Assembly (NCBI GenBank): GCA_949001935.1
Contig: CARJLX010000001.1
Location: 310,001 to 374,000, forward strand
Direction of reading: 5' to 3'
Source: an uncultured Eubacteriales bacterium
GTDB taxonomy: Bacteria; Bacillota; Clostridia; Christensenellales; UBA1242
Length of the DNA: 64,000 nt
Numbering within the stretch: the first letter of the stretch is position 1; every line of letters begins with the position of its first letter. Shown one piece after another: positions 1-8,496 of this stretch. A program made the position numbers and the translations under genes. A model generated the notes under the pieces. The model was not told the origin of the DNA. It was given only the letters and a program-made list of their open reading frames with translations, and did no database searches.

Positions 1-324
1 TTTGATAGAATTAGAGAAAATAGAAAGAGTGGTAGATTTGAAAGTAAAGGTAATGCTTTATCTTCAATTGCATCTAATAATAGAGAAATTGCAAATGCAT
101 CAGTTAAAGAAACTATGACTCGTTCAATTTTTACGACTCTCACAACTTTAATTACAATAGCACTTGTGGCTATTATTGGTGTTAATGATATTCGTGAGTT
201 TGCTCTTCCAATTATCTTTGGTATTGGTGCAGGTTTCTATTCTTCTGTATTCCTTACTCCAGGACTTTGGGCAATCGCTTACAGGCCTAGAAAAAAGAAG
301 AAAGTTGAAGTAAAAAATAAATGA
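1..324 (+). CDS. secF: Protein translocase subunit SecF, C-terminal fragment (5' end outside window)
   Basis: The frame is open from base 1 and begins FDRIRENRK, the cytoplasmic motif conserved in SecF and SecDF before the last membrane segments. It continues with NASVKETMTRSIFTTLTTL and two hydrophobic helices, then a basic tail (YRPRKKKK). SecF works with SecD and YajC at the SecYEG channel, using the proton gradient to pull secreted proteins across the membrane. Only about 107 residues are visible, so a separate SecF cannot be told from the C-terminal half of a fused SecDF. A terminator follows directly. Confidence 0.88.
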   Translation, partial: FDRIRENRKSGRFESKGNALSSIASNNREIANASVKETMTRSIFTTLTTLITIALVAIIGVNDIREFALPIIFGIGAGFYSSVFLTPGLWAIAYRPRKKKKVEVKNK

Positions 325-336
325 TTAAATTAATAA

Positions 337-365
337 AAGAGGTAGAATAACTACTTCTTTTTTTA
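337..365 (+). terminator. Intrinsic terminator after secF
   Basis: A 9-bp stem (AAGAGGTAG / CTACTTCTT, one G-T pair) with a 5-nt loop is followed by a run of T. It separates secF from the promoter at 375. Confidence 0.8.
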
Positions 366-374
366 TTTTACATA

Positions 375-403
375 TTGACTTTAGCATGTGTTTATGTTAT
401 AAT
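375..403 (+). promoter_or_regulatory. Sigma-A-type promoter of the beta-helix protein gene
   Basis: TTGACT, a 17-bp spacer and TATAAT match the housekeeping consensus closely. The predicted start of transcription near 410 lies after an ATG at 386, so translation must begin at the later ATG (431), which has a good ribosome-binding site. Confidence 0.85.
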
Positions 404-430
404 GTAAACATACGAAGGGAGATTAAAAAA

Positions 431-1111
431 ATGAAAAAAGAAACAAAGAAGTTTAGATTGGTTGAAGATTCAACAAAGGTTATACCATCAGAATATGGCA
501 AAGATATAACTTTATATCAAATTGAGGCTCTTATTGACTTTACGGACGTTCAAGGAAATCCAGTAAAGAAAGGTCAAAGAGGTGGGTATGTTATGTGTGA
601 AGAAAACCTTAGTCATAACGGCAAATGTTGGATTGACCAAGACTCTATGATAATCCAAAACTCACTCTATGGCGTTTCTGGAAATGCCCTTGTTATTGGC
701 TCAGAAATTAGAGGAACGCAAATTTTAGGCAATGCAGTTGTTATTAATAGTAAAGTCAGCAAAAGTGCAATAGAAGGTACTGTTATAGGAAGCAAGATTG
801 ACCTCAGTGATGTTAGTAGAGATTCAGTAGTCATCAATTCAACACTTGATGATGCACGTGTTGGTCAAATTGATGGAGAGCCAGTTACTGTTGCTGATTC
901 AACAGTTTCAAAAGTTTGGGTTGCTTCTAATTGTGTGATTACAAACTCAACAGTAAAAGCATCAGGAGAAGTAGGTTTACGTCTTTATGACTCAAGCCTT
1001 GAAAAGGTCACATACATTGATCCTAAGGCTAAAGGAGAATTAAGCCTTAATCTTGCAAACAAAAAATACATTATGACTTATGAGTCAGACAAGCCAGAAG
1101 AGGCTGAATAA
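431..1111 (+). CDS. Left-handed beta-helix (hexapeptide-like repeat) protein, YdcK-like
   Basis: This is a 226-residue protein. After a charged N-terminus, the motif GGYVMCEENLSHNGKCWI leads into many short imperfect repeats rich in V, I, N, S and G (for example SGNALVIGSEI, LGNAVVINSKV). This is the look of a polymer-forming or hexapeptide beta-helix such as E. coli YdcK and related proteins found in phages and bacteria. No acyltransferase active-site histidine is obvious, so it is probably structural or binding rather than enzymatic. The start at 431 is chosen because AAGGGAG precedes it at the right distance and the upstream ATG lies inside the promoter. It is monocistronic, between two terminators. 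The function is unknown. Confidence 0.7.
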   Translation: MKKETKKFRLVEDSTKVIPSEYGKDITLYQIEALIDFTDVQGNPVKKGQRGGYVMCEENLSHNGKCWIDQDSMIIQNSLYGVSGNALVIGSEIRGTQILGNAVVINSKVSKSAIEGTVIGSKIDLSDVSRDSVVINSTLDDARVGQIDGEPVTVADSTVSKVWVASNCVITNSTVKASGEVGLRLYDSSLEKVTYIDPKAKGELSLNLANKKYIMTYESDKPEEAE

Positions 1112-1116
1112 ATCTT

Positions 1117-1147
1117 AAAAGTGCTTAAATTAAAAGCACTTTTTTTT
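1117..1147 (+). terminator. Intrinsic terminator
   Basis: A perfect 10-bp stem (AAAAGTGCTT / AAGCACTTTT) is followed by a T run, just downstream of the beta-helix gene. Confidence 0.88.
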
Positions 1148-1167
1148 ATTTTTTAAATTAAAAACAC

Positions 1168-1197
1168 TTGACATTGGGGCGGGGAATAATGTATAAT
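1168..1197 (+). promoter_or_regulatory. Sigma-A-type promoter of rpsB-tsf
   Basis: TTGACA, an 18-bp spacer and TATAAT. Transcription should start near 1204, leaving a leader of about 175 nt before rpsB. Confidence 0.85.
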
Positions 1198-1203
1198 TCT
1201 TTC

Positions 1204-1379
1204 GTCATTGAGACAAATATGCACTCATAGAAAATTTACAGTCTGTTGCCTAAGACGTTATAAGGGATTTTCAAAGATTTTATTCTTATAATAAAAGGTG
1301 CTATTAGCACGCACCTGGGGTGGATTTGTAGAGCCATGAAAACTATGGGGAAGGACAAAAACAAAAGGAGGAAAAAATT
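1204..1379 (+). promoter_or_regulatory. Long 5' leader of rpsB, possible ribosomal-protein autoregulatory RNA
   Basis: About 175 nt of untranslated leader separate the promoter from rpsB. It contains a hairpin GTGCT-ATT-AGCAC at 1298-1310 followed by GCACC and a G-rich stretch. Long structured leaders before rpsB act as binding sites for S2 feedback control in several bacteria. I cannot fold this one against a covariance model, so the assignment is by position and structure only. No intrinsic terminator is seen inside it, which would favour translational over attenuation control. Confidence 0.45.
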
Positions 1380-2249
1380 ATGTCAGTTATTTCAATGAAA
1401 CAACTTCTAGAAGCAGGCGTTCACTTTGGTCACCAGACAAGAAAGTGGAATCCTAAGATGAAAAAGTTTATCTTTACTGCAAGAAATGATATTCATATCA
1501 TCAATCTAGAAGATACTTCAGTTCAAGTTGACAAGGCTTACAGCTTTGTTCGTGACATTGTTGCTGGAGGAAAAAACATTTTGTTCGTAGGAACAAAAAA
1601 ACAAGCTCAAGAAGCAGTTAAGGAAGAAGCAGAAAGATGCGGAATGTTCTATGTGAACACTCGTTGGCTTGGTGGATGCCTTACAAACTTCAAAACTATT
1701 AAGTCTAGAATTGAAAGACTTAACAAACTTAACCAAATGGAAAAAGTTGGTGAGTTTGAATTATTGCCTAAGAAAGAAGTTTCTCTTCTTCTTGCAGAAA
1801 GAGATAAGTTAGAGAAAAACCTTGGCGGAATTAAGGAAATGAGAGAACTTCCTGGTGTTGTTTTCGTAGTTGACCCTAGCATTGAACACATTTGTGTTAA
1901 AGAATGTATTAACCTTGGTATCCCTATGGTTGGACTTGTTGATACAAACGGCAATCCAGACGGAATTCAAGTTGTTATTCCTGGAAATGACGATGCTATT
2001 CGTTCTGTTAAACTTATTGCAGGTGCAATGGCTGATGCAGTTATTGAGGCTAGAGAAGGCGTTTCTTTAAAGAAGGAAGATGACTCTGAAGAAGAAGTTG
2101 TTGACCTTGAAAAGGCTTTAGCAGAAACTAGACCTAATCTTGAAATAGCAGAAGGTGGAGAAGAAAAGGCTAAAAAGCCAGCAAGAAAGAAGCCTGTTGC
2201 AAAAAAAGAAGTTAAAACTGAAGAAATAAAATCAGAAGAAAACAAATAA
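1380..2249 (+). CDS. rpsB: 30S ribosomal protein S2
   Basis: The protein has 289 residues and starts [19 protein letters not shown], the S2 signature, with the second signature around residues 160-185 (PGVVFVVDP, then [16 protein letters not shown]). S2 binds the 30S head-platform junction and is needed for S1 recruitment and initiation. Compared with the usual 230-250 residues there is a lysine- and glutamate-rich C-terminal tail of about 50 residues ([13 protein letters not shown]...), common in Firmicutes and probably disordered. AGGAGG precedes the ATG. It is followed 20 nt later by tsf, the universal partner in this operon. Confidence 0.98.
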   Translation: MSVISMKQLLEAGVHFGHQTRKWNPKMKKFIFTARNDIHIINLEDTSVQVDKAYSFVRDIVAGGKNILFVGTKKQAQEAVKEEAERCGMFYVNTRWLGGCLTNFKTIKSRIERLNKLNQMEKVGEFELLPKKEVSLLLAERDKLEKNLGGIKEMRELPGVVFVVDPSIEHICVKECINLGIPMVGLVDTNGNPDGIQVVIPGNDDAIRSVKLIAGAMADAVIEAREGVSLKKEDDSEEEVVDLEKALAETRPNLEIAEGGEEKAKKPARKKPVAKKEVKTEEIKSEENK

Positions 2250-2269
2250 AACAATAAAGGAGAATTATT

Positions 2270-2923
2270 ATGGCATTTACCGCTAAAGATGTTGCAGAAC
2301 TTCGTGCTCGTACAAATGCAGGTATGATGGACTGCAAAAAGGCTCTCACTGAATGTGATGGCGATTTTGAAAAGGCTATTGTATGGCTTAGAGAAAAGGG
2401 TATTGCAAATGCTGCTAAAAAGCAATCTCGTATTGCAAGTGAAGGCGTTGTTGCTTCTTATATTCACATGGGTGGAAAGATTGGCGTTTTGGTTGAAGTT
2501 AACTGTGAAACAGACTTTGTTGCTAAAACAGAGGCTTTCCAACAAATAGCAAGAGATGTTGCTATGCATATTGCTGCAGCTGCTCCTAAATATGTGACTA
2601 TCGAAGAAGTCCCAGCAAGTGAAGTTGAAGCAGAAAAGGAAATTTTGCGTGCTCAAGCATTAAACGAAGGAAAACCTGCTGCAATCGTTGAGAAAATGAT
2701 TGAAGGTAGAGTTAAAAAGTTCTATCAAGATGTTTGTCTTTTAGAGCAAGCTTATGTAAAAGATTCAAGCAAAACTATTCGTCAATTTATTGAAGAACAA
2801 ACAATTGTTATTGGAGAAAAGATCTCAGTTCGTCGTTTTGCTCGTTTCGTTCTTGGAGAAGGTCTTGAAAAACGCCAAGACAATCTTGCTGAAGAAGTTG
2901 CTAAACAAATGGCAGGAAAGTAA
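2270..2923 (+). CDS. tsf: Elongation factor Ts
   Basis: This 217-residue protein is the nucleotide exchange factor that reloads EF-Tu with GTP. The N-terminal signature [17 protein letters not shown] and the core motif [11 protein letters not shown] are present. The length is that of the compact EF-Ts seen in many Gram-positive bacteria, with a single core subdomain plus helical C-terminus. The SD is AAAGGAG. In most Firmicutes pyrH follows tsf, but here the next gene is frr after a 190-nt gap containing a palindromic repeat and a terminator. Confidence 0.98.
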   Translation: MAFTAKDVAELRARTNAGMMDCKKALTECDGDFEKAIVWLREKGIANAAKKQSRIASEGVVASYIHMGGKIGVLVEVNCETDFVAKTEAFQQIARDVAMHIAAAAPKYVTIEEVPASEVEAEKEILRAQALNEGKPAAIVEKMIEGRVKKFYQDVCLLEQAYVKDSSKTIRQFIEEQTIVIGEKISVRRFARFVLGEGLEKRQDNLAEEVAKQMAGK

Positions 2924-2930
2924 TTTTGAT

Positions 2931-2956
2931 TTTACTTTTCTTTTAAGAAAAGTAAA
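2931..2956. repeat. Intergenic palindrome, family 1 (orientation reversed)
   Basis: TTTACTTTTCTT-TT-AAGAAAAGTAAA is a 12-bp perfect stem just after tsf, followed by CAAAAGAAAA. It belongs to the dispersed family described at 22265, 26987, 31785, 35707, 37772, 39075 and 44118. The flanking CAAAAG on its right shows reversed orientation relative to most other copies. Confidence 0.75.
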
Positions 2957-2970
2957 CAAAAGAAAACCAT

Positions 2971-3016
2971 AAAAAGCATTTCTTACTTTTTTCAAAAGTT
3001 TCGAAATGCTTTTTTA
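2971..3016 (+). terminator. Intrinsic terminator of rpsB-tsf
   Basis: A stem AAAAAGCATTTC / GAAATGCTTTTT around a 20-nt loop, ending in a T run. It lies directly beside the palindrome at 2931. Confidence 0.75.
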
Positions 3017-3113
3017 AACTTTTTTATTTTCATCCCAAACAAAGTAAAAAATCATTTGCTTTTTTGTTTTATTTATAGTATATTAATAAAGATTATATAA
3101 AATAGGAGATTTT

Positions 3114-3677
3114 ATGAACGAAGATATAAAAGAAATTATCTCTGCTTGCAAAGAGGATGTTGAAAAAGCTATCAATCATCAATCTAATGAATACATGGTT
3201 ATTCGTGCTGGACGAGCTAATCCTCACATTTTAGACAGAGTCTTCATAGATTATTATGGTATGCCTACGCCACTTTCTCAAATGGCAAGCATTACTGTTC
3301 CAGAGGCTAGAATTCTTGCTATTTCTGTTTGGGATCAAAGTCAGGTTAAAAATGTTGTTAAAGCTATTGCAATGGCAGACCTTGGGGTGACTCCAAACGA
3401 TGACGGCAAAGTTATTCGTCTCGTTTTTCCACCTTTAACTGAGGAAAGAAGACGAGACATTGTTAAAGATGTGAAGAAGGTTTGCGAAGAAACTAAAATT
3501 GCAATCCGTTCATCACGCCGTGATGCACTTGAAATGATTAAAGACCTCAAAAAAGATGGGCTTTCTGAAGACGAATGTGCTTCTGCAGAAGAAGAAGTTC
3601 AAAAGGTTATCAATTCTTACTGCGACAAGGCTGATGAATTATCAAAGGCAAAAGAAAAAGAAATCATGGAGGTTTAA
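3114..3677 (+). CDS. frr: Ribosome recycling factor
   Basis: This 187-residue protein has the usual RRF length. RRF acts with EF-G to split the post-termination ribosome. The motif VIRAGRANPHILDRVFIDYYGMPTPLSQMASI (residues about 27-58) and the C-terminal RRRDIVKDVKKVCEETKIAIR are diagnostic. The start ATG follows TAGGAG. pyrH, which normally lies between tsf and frr, is absent. uppS follows after 53 nt and the same transcript probably continues through rseP. Confidence 0.97.
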   Translation: MNEDIKEIISACKEDVEKAINHQSNEYMVIRAGRANPHILDRVFIDYYGMPTPLSQMASITVPEARILAISVWDQSQVKNVVKAIAMADLGVTPNDDGKVIRLVFPPLTEERRRDIVKDVKKVCEETKIAIRSSRRDALEMIKDLKKDGLSEDECASAEEEVQKVINSYCDKADELSKAKEKEIMEV

Positions 3678-3730
3678 AATCTCTCATGCTTTAGGAATAT
3701 CGCAAAAATCTACTATAAAAGGAAATTTTT

Positions 3731-4438
3731 ATGTTTAAAAAAATCAAACTAAGCGATAATTTACCAAAGCATATCGGCATTATTATGGATGGCAATGGCA
3801 GATGGGCAACAAAGCGGGGACTACCTAGAAATTTAGGACATAAAGAGGGCGTTAATGCTGTTGACAGAACTATTGATGCTTTGATTAAGTTTAATATCAA
3901 AGTTGTCACATTCTTTGCTTTCTCAACCGAAAATTGGAAACGCTCTAAACAGGAAATAGATGGTATTTTTGATTTATTAAGAAATTATTTTATTAATCAA
4001 AAAGAAGAATTCTTGCTTAAGGGAGTTAAATTGATGTCCATTGGTGATGTCGACAAATTTCCTAAGGATTTAGTTGATGAATTAAGAAATTTGCAAGAAA
4101 AAACTAAAAATAACGATAAACTTATTGTAAATTTGGCAATAAATTATGGTGGAAAAGATGATATTGTGCGTGCAGTTAATAATTTGATTGCAGAGGGCAA
4201 AACGGAGATAACAAAAGAAGATATTTCAAGTCATCTTTACACCGCAGATTTGCCTGACCCTGATTTTGTTATTAGAACAAGCGGGGAAGAGCGAATTTCC
4301 AACTTTATGATTTATCAAATGGCTTACAGTGAACTTTACTTTCCAAAAGTTTTATGGCCAGATTTTGGAGAAAAAGATTTATTAAAGGCTTTAGAAATTT
4401 ATTCAAAACGCGAAAGAAGATATGGAGGAATTAAATGA
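3731..4438 (+). CDS. uppS: Isoprenyl transferase (undecaprenyl diphosphate synthase)
   Basis: The 235-residue cis-prenyltransferase makes the C55 lipid carrier for peptidoglycan and other envelope polymers from FPP and IPP. The catalytic aspartate is D20 in IIMDGNGRWA. The motifs FFAFSTENWKRS and RTSGEERISNFM are intact. The protein is slightly short but complete. It overlaps cdsA by 4 nt (ATGA), indicating translational coupling. The gene depends on an isoprenoid supply, yet the MEP gene dxr is missing from this cluster. Confidence 0.97.
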   Translation: MFKKIKLSDNLPKHIGIIMDGNGRWATKRGLPRNLGHKEGVNAVDRTIDALIKFNIKVVTFFAFSTENWKRSKQEIDGIFDLLRNYFINQKEEFLLKGVKLMSIGDVDKFPKDLVDELRNLQEKTKNNDKLIVNLAINYGGKDDIVRAVNNLIAEGKTEITKEDISSHLYTADLPDPDFVIRTSGEERISNFMIYQMAYSELYFPKVLWPDFGEKDLLKALEIYSKRERRYGGIK

Positions 4439-5415
4439 AAAAGAGAGTTTTAACATCAGTTTTAATAGTCCTTGTTGTTGCACTTGCATTTGTTTTAAAA
4501 ATGCTTGTGCCTTTTGGTGATTATTTCTTTGATGTTTTAATTTTGGCAATTACTTGTTTAGCATGCTTTGAAATGGCTAAATTATTGAAAGATATGGGAA
4601 AAAATAATTACAAATATCTTGCAACTATTTTTCCTGTGATATTATTTGTTAACCATCTACTTGGCTGGCTTTATGACAGTGAAATTGGGCTTGGTTGGAC
4701 AATCATGATTGATGTTTGTCTTGTTATTTTAACTTTTGCTGGTGCTTATCTTTTTGGACTAGCTAATGTTAAAAGTCTTCAAAAAGAAATTAGAATTAAA
4801 AAACTTGAAAATACAACACCTGTTAAACTTGCTTTTGAGCGTGCAATAAACACCTCTATGGCATTTGTTTATCCTGCATTATTATTAATGCTTATGACTA
4901 CAATAAATCATATTGCAGACTTAACTTCAACTTTTGCAGCAATTACTAATATTGAATATGCAAAATATTTCTCTTGTGCTGGGCTTGTCTTAATGTTTGT
5001 TATTCCTGCTGCGACAGATACTTTTGGTTTCTTAATGGGATCACTTATCGGGGGAAAGAAACTTTGTGAAAAAATTTCTCCAAATAAGACTATTGCTGGT
5101 GCAATTGGCGGACTTGTTTGGTGTGTAGCTGTGTCTATATGTGCATATTTAATTTTGAACGCTATCCCAGTTGTAGGCGTGGCATTTTCAGCTTTAAATT
5201 TCCAACTTTGGCATGTTGTTATCATCTCTTTCCTTGGCTCAATTGTAGCACAATTAGGAGATATATTTGAATCATTATTAAAGCGTAAAGCGGGAGTTAA
5301 AGATAGTGGAAAAATTCTTCCTGGTCACGGCGGAATTTTAGATAGATTTGATAGTCATATTTTTGTTGCTCCATTACTTTTGATTACTTTAAGCATAATC
5401 TTGATTTGTCTTTAA
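4435..5415 (+). CDS. cdsA: Phosphatidate cytidylyltransferase
   Basis: The 326-residue polytopic membrane protein makes CDP-diacylglycerol from phosphatidate and CTP, the branch point of phospholipid synthesis. The C-terminal CdsA signature KAGVKDSGKILPGHGGILDR followed by FDS is present at about residues 285-310, after ISPNKTIAGAIGG. It is longer than the usual 260-280 residues because of an extended region between the early membrane helices (around residues 110-140). It starts within the uppS stop codon. Confidence 0.96.
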   Translation: MKKRVLTSVLIVLVVALAFVLKMLVPFGDYFFDVLILAITCLACFEMAKLLKDMGKNNYKYLATIFPVILFVNHLLGWLYDSEIGLGWTIMIDVCLVILTFAGAYLFGLANVKSLQKEIRIKKLENTTPVKLAFERAINTSMAFVYPALLLMLMTTINHIADLTSTFAAITNIEYAKYFSCAGLVLMFVIPAATDTFGFLMGSLIGGKKLCEKISPNKTIAGAIGGLVWCVAVSICAYLILNAIPVVGVAFSALNFQLWHVVIISFLGSIVAQLGDIFESLLKRKAGVKDSGKILPGHGGILDRFDSHIFVAPLLLITLSIILICL

Positions 5416-5468
5416 TAAAGTTATAACAAAAGCCGTTAATTTAACAGCTAAATTTTAGGCGAGGTGTA

Positions 5469-6698
5469 ATGATAGTTTTATATATTTTGCTTGCCATCGT
5501 GCTTCTACTTTTAATGGTTCTCATTCATGAGTTTGGGCATTATGTTGCTGGACGTGCTTTAGGGTTTAAGATTGAGGAATTTTCTGTAGGATTTGGCAAG
5601 GCTTTAATTTCAAAAAAGAATAAACGCGGAGAAAAAATTTCTCTTCGTCTTTTTCCATTGGGCGGTTATTGTGCTTTTGCTGGCGAAGAAGATGAAAAGG
5701 CTAGTTCTGGTTCTTTCACAGCTCAAGCACCTTGGAAAAGAATTATTGTATTTTTAGCAGGTGTTACATTTAACTTTTTAACTGCAATTATTTTTTCTGT
5801 AATATTACTTTGTGCTGTTGGTTATGATATTCCACAAGTTAGAGTTTATGAAAACTACAATACTTCAATGTCTTATCAAATAGACAACAAAACTTATTAT
5901 TATAAAATAGATGATAATTCACTTCCAAATGAATTTAAAATGGACTCTGCTACACCTTGGAATACAAGATTACAAGAGGGCGATGTAATTTATGCGATAA
6001 ATGGCACACATATTGATTTTGCATACTCCGCAACTTTTAATGATTTGATTTCTAGTCAATATAAAGCACTTGCAATTTGGCTAAGAGATAGTACACAAGA
6101 AAAACCTCAAACCCTTGATAATTTTGGAGTTAATGGCAATGGTTCTATGACATTTACCATTAGAAGAGGCGGAGAGTATATGGATGTTCAAGTTCCTCTT
6201 ATTTATTCTACCATGACCGAAGATGAGGCTGGAACTATTGTGGCAGTAGATAAAGATGGCAATCCTCGACATATTTTTTCAATAGGTTTTTCTTCACAAG
6301 CATATAAGCATTCTTTCTGGGAGGCTTTATCGCGTTGTATCTCATTTGCTTTTGGGCTTGCTTGGGTTGTTTTGAAAAGTCTTTGGATGCTTATAACTTT
6401 CCAAATTCCAATTAGTCAAATAGGCGGACCTGTGACAACAATTTCTACCATTGCATCATTTGCTCAACAAAATTTTGCATCAATTTTAGTTTTAATTCCA
6501 CTATTATCAGCAAACTTAGCTGTCTTTAATGCTCTGCCTTTCCCAGCACTTGATGGCTCTCATGTTGTGTTTACGGGGATTGAATGGATTAGGCGAAAGC
6601 CAATAAATAGAAAGATTGAAAATATAATTCATATGGTTGGGCTTGGAATTTTATTTGGTTTTGTTATAATCGTTGACATTTTGCATTTTGTGTTATAA
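5469..6698 (+). CDS. rseP: Site-2 protease, RseP/RasP family
   Basis: The 409-residue intramembrane zinc metalloprotease has HEFGH at residues 20-24 in the first membrane helix. A PDZ-like region lies in the middle (LQEGDVIYAINGTHI). The second metal-ligand motif NALPFPALDGSHVVF is near residue 355, within the C-terminal helices. RseP/RasP cleaves anti-sigma factors and leftover signal peptides within the membrane. The PDZ region is interrupted by a long insert (about residues 125-165). In many Firmicutes dxr separates cdsA from rseP, but here only 53 nt do. Its stop codon overlaps the -10 box of the next gene's promoter. Confidence 0.95.
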   Translation: MIVLYILLAIVLLLLMVLIHEFGHYVAGRALGFKIEEFSVGFGKALISKKNKRGEKISLRLFPLGGYCAFAGEEDEKASSGSFTAQAPWKRIIVFLAGVTFNFLTAIIFSVILLCAVGYDIPQVRVYENYNTSMSYQIDNKTYYYKIDDNSLPNEFKMDSATPWNTRLQEGDVIYAINGTHIDFAYSATFNDLISSQYKALAIWLRDSTQEKPQTLDNFGVNGNGSMTFTIRRGGEYMDVQVPLIYSTMTEDEAGTIVAVDKDGNPRHIFSIGFSSQAYKHSFWEALSRCISFAFGLAWVVLKSLWMLITFQIPISQIGGPVTTISTIASFAQQNFASILVLIPLLSANLAVFNALPFPALDGSHVVFTGIEWIRRKPINRKIENIIHMVGLGILFGFVIIVDILHFVL

Positions 6699-6701
6699 AA
6701 T
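6673..6701 (+). promoter_or_regulatory. Promoter for a leaderless mRNA of the PolC-like exonuclease gene
   Basis: TTGACA, a 17-bp spacer and TAAAAT. The -10 box ends 6 nt before the ATG at 6708, so transcription should begin at or next to the start codon. No Shine-Dalgarno is present. Confidence 0.7.
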
Positions 6702-6707
6702 GTAGTC

Positions 6708-8267
6708 ATGGATGAATTGATTGAAAAATTAAACAAACAATTTGGTGAAAAGTACGCTAAATTCAAACTCTTTGATGTGGTTTATGATAAACTTAACTCT
6801 ATTTGTACAGTTTGCTTTTTGTTTCCAATGACAACTTTGGAAATTAGCGAAGAGGAGAGAAGTGAAATCTTAAACTTTATCAAAGAGTTTTTTGCACTTA
6901 ATGGAGAAATTAAAGTTAAATTTAAAAAGAGTTTTCTGGATGAACCTTTAATTAAAAAAGAAGTAAAAAATTATTTTGAGGAATATCACAAAGGTATAAC
7001 TCCTTATATAAATATGGACTATATAACTAGTAAAAACACTGGGTTAAATGTCAAAATTGAGATAGCTCTAAACGATGATGTGCTTTCTATGTTAGATGAG
7101 GGGAGTTTAAAACAAAAATTAATTAATTTTTTAAATAGGCGTTTTATTGCTTCTTTTGAAATTGAATTTAAGGAAAATCAAGATAAATTGCCAAATGAAA
7201 TTGACGCTCCCGATATTATTCCAGTTTCTCAAAATGCAGTTATTCGTTATGATGTTAATATAATAAAAAAAGTTTTTGGTGGGGATATTGCTCCAAAACC
7301 AGAATATATAAAAAATATTTTCAAGCCTAAAACTTCTTGTATACTTGCAGGTAAGATAAGCGATATTGTGAAAAAGTCTTTTACTATCAAAAAGGGAAAG
7401 CGCGCAGGTGAAGAAAAGAGTTATTTTGCTTTTAATTTGAAGGATGGTTCTGCTACCATTGAGTGTATTTATTTTTGTCCAAAAGCAAATGAAAAAACTA
7501 TGGACGCAATTGCCGAAAATGCTTCTGCTATCACTCTACTTTTTGTTGGTGATATAGAAAAAGGTCTGAGTGGAAGACTTACATATTATATCAAAAAGTT
7601 AAGCACTTGCAGTGTGGTAGAAAAGGTGGTTTCCCAAATACAGACAATTAATGAAGAAACCTTGAAAACGCGTAAAGCTGTGGTTATTCCAGAAACTATT
7701 GAAACTTCGTCACAAGAAACTTTATTTGGCGAAAAAGCTAAATATAACAACATGATTATGGACAATGAAATAGTTGTATTCGACCTTGAAACTACAGGTC
7801 TTGACCCTGAAAATTGTGAGATAACTGAAATAGGAGCAGTTAAAATTGTAAATGGTCAAATTAAAGAGCGTTTTGGAAGTTTTGTAAAAACACAACATCC
7901 TATTCCTGAAGAAGTGACAAGATTGACGCATATTACTAACGAAATGATAGCTGATGCTCCAAGTTTACAAGATGTTATTCTTGACTTTTACAATTACACA
8001 AGAGGTTGCATTATTAGTGGTTATAACATTATTGGGTTTGATATGCAATTTATTAGAAAGGCAGCAAATAAATTTGGATTAAAGTTTGATAATCAAATTG
8101 TAGATGCTTTCATAATTGCTAAGCAGGCAGGACTTAGGGTGACAAACTATAAACTTGGTACTGTTGCAAAAGCTTTAGGTATATCTTTGGTTGATGCACA
8201 CAGGGCATATAATGATGCTCAAGCAACAGGGCAGGTTTTGTTAGAGTTATCAAAATTGAAAAAATAA
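6708..8267 (+). CDS. Reduced PolC: N-terminal domain, OB fold and DEDDh 3'-5' exonuclease without polymerase
   Basis: The 519-residue protein occupies the usual polC position after rseP and before rimP-nusA. Residues 1 to about 200 resemble the PolC N-terminal domain. Residues about 205-300 look like its OB fold (TSCILAGKISDIVKKSFTIK). Residues 350-519 are a DnaQ-type exonuclease with all DEDDh motifs: DLETTG near 358, NIIGFD near 441 and HRAYNDAQ near 497. The PHP domain that normally surrounds the exonuclease and the whole polymerase, about 900 residues of full PolC, are absent. The frame stops cleanly and the following 229 nt do not code. QETLF at 336-340, in the linker before the exonuclease, resembles a sliding-clamp motif. 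It may be a trans-acting proofreading subunit, but a remnant of polC is possible. Confidence 0.8.
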   Translation: MDELIEKLNKQFGEKYAKFKLFDVVYDKLNSICTVCFLFPMTTLEISEEERSEILNFIKEFFALNGEIKVKFKKSFLDEPLIKKEVKNYFEEYHKGITPYINMDYITSKNTGLNVKIEIALNDDVLSMLDEGSLKQKLINFLNRRFIASFEIEFKENQDKLPNEIDAPDIIPVSQNAVIRYDVNIIKKVFGGDIAPKPEYIKNIFKPKTSCILAGKISDIVKKSFTIKKGKRAGEEKSYFAFNLKDGSATIECIYFCPKANEKTMDAIAENASAITLLFVGDIEKGLSGRLTYYIKKLSTCSVVEKVVSQIQTINEETLKTRKAVVIPETIETSSQETLFGEKAKYNNMIMDNEIVVFDLETTGLDPENCEITEIGAVKIVNGQIKERFGSFVKTQHPIPEEVTRLTHITNEMIADAPSLQDVILDFYNYTRGCIISGYNIIGFDMQFIRKAANKFGLKFDNQIVDAFIIAKQAGLRVTNYKLGTVAKALGISLVDAHRAYNDAQATGQVLLELSKLKK

Positions 8268-8384
8268 TTTTGTCAAATACGACTAGAAAATAGCAGTTAG
8301 AAATTAATTTTCTAAAATTTTGTTTAAATATCTTTAAAAGTGTGAAAAATTAAGGGATTTTGATAAACAAATTTTAAATAATCC

Positions 8385-8413
8385 TTGATTTTTGTATTTT
8401 AATTTGTTATAAT
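8385..8413 (+). promoter_or_regulatory. Sigma-A-type promoter of the rimP-nusA-infB operon
   Basis: TTGATT, a 17-bp spacer and TATAAT. Transcription is expected to begin near 8420. Confidence 0.8.
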
Positions 8414-8430
8414 ATAATCGACTTGATGTT

Positions 8431-8460
8431 GCGAGGACTGGGCAAATGCCCAGTCCTCGC
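8431..8460 (+). promoter_or_regulatory. GC-rich perfect hairpin at the 5' end of the nusA operon mRNA
   Basis: GCGAGGACTGGGC and GCCCAGTCCTCGC form a perfect 13-bp stem with the loop AAAT. It lies about 10 nt after the predicted transcription start and 36 nt before rimP. There is no T run, so it is not an intrinsic terminator. Its GC content is striking against the AT-rich surroundings. It may protect the mRNA 5' end or bind a regulator. Confidence 0.7.
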
Positions 8461-8496
8461 TTCATATAAAGAAAATTTTTATAGGAGGCATAAAAA

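Noticed and set aside
386..430. Upstream ATG for the beta-helix protein
   Set aside because: It lies between the -35 and -10 boxes of the promoter and would not be transcribed.
1967..2656. 229-codon open frame on the minus strand across rpsB and tsf
   Set aside because: It lies antisense to two certain genes, has no promoter or ribosome-binding site, and its translation shows no family features.
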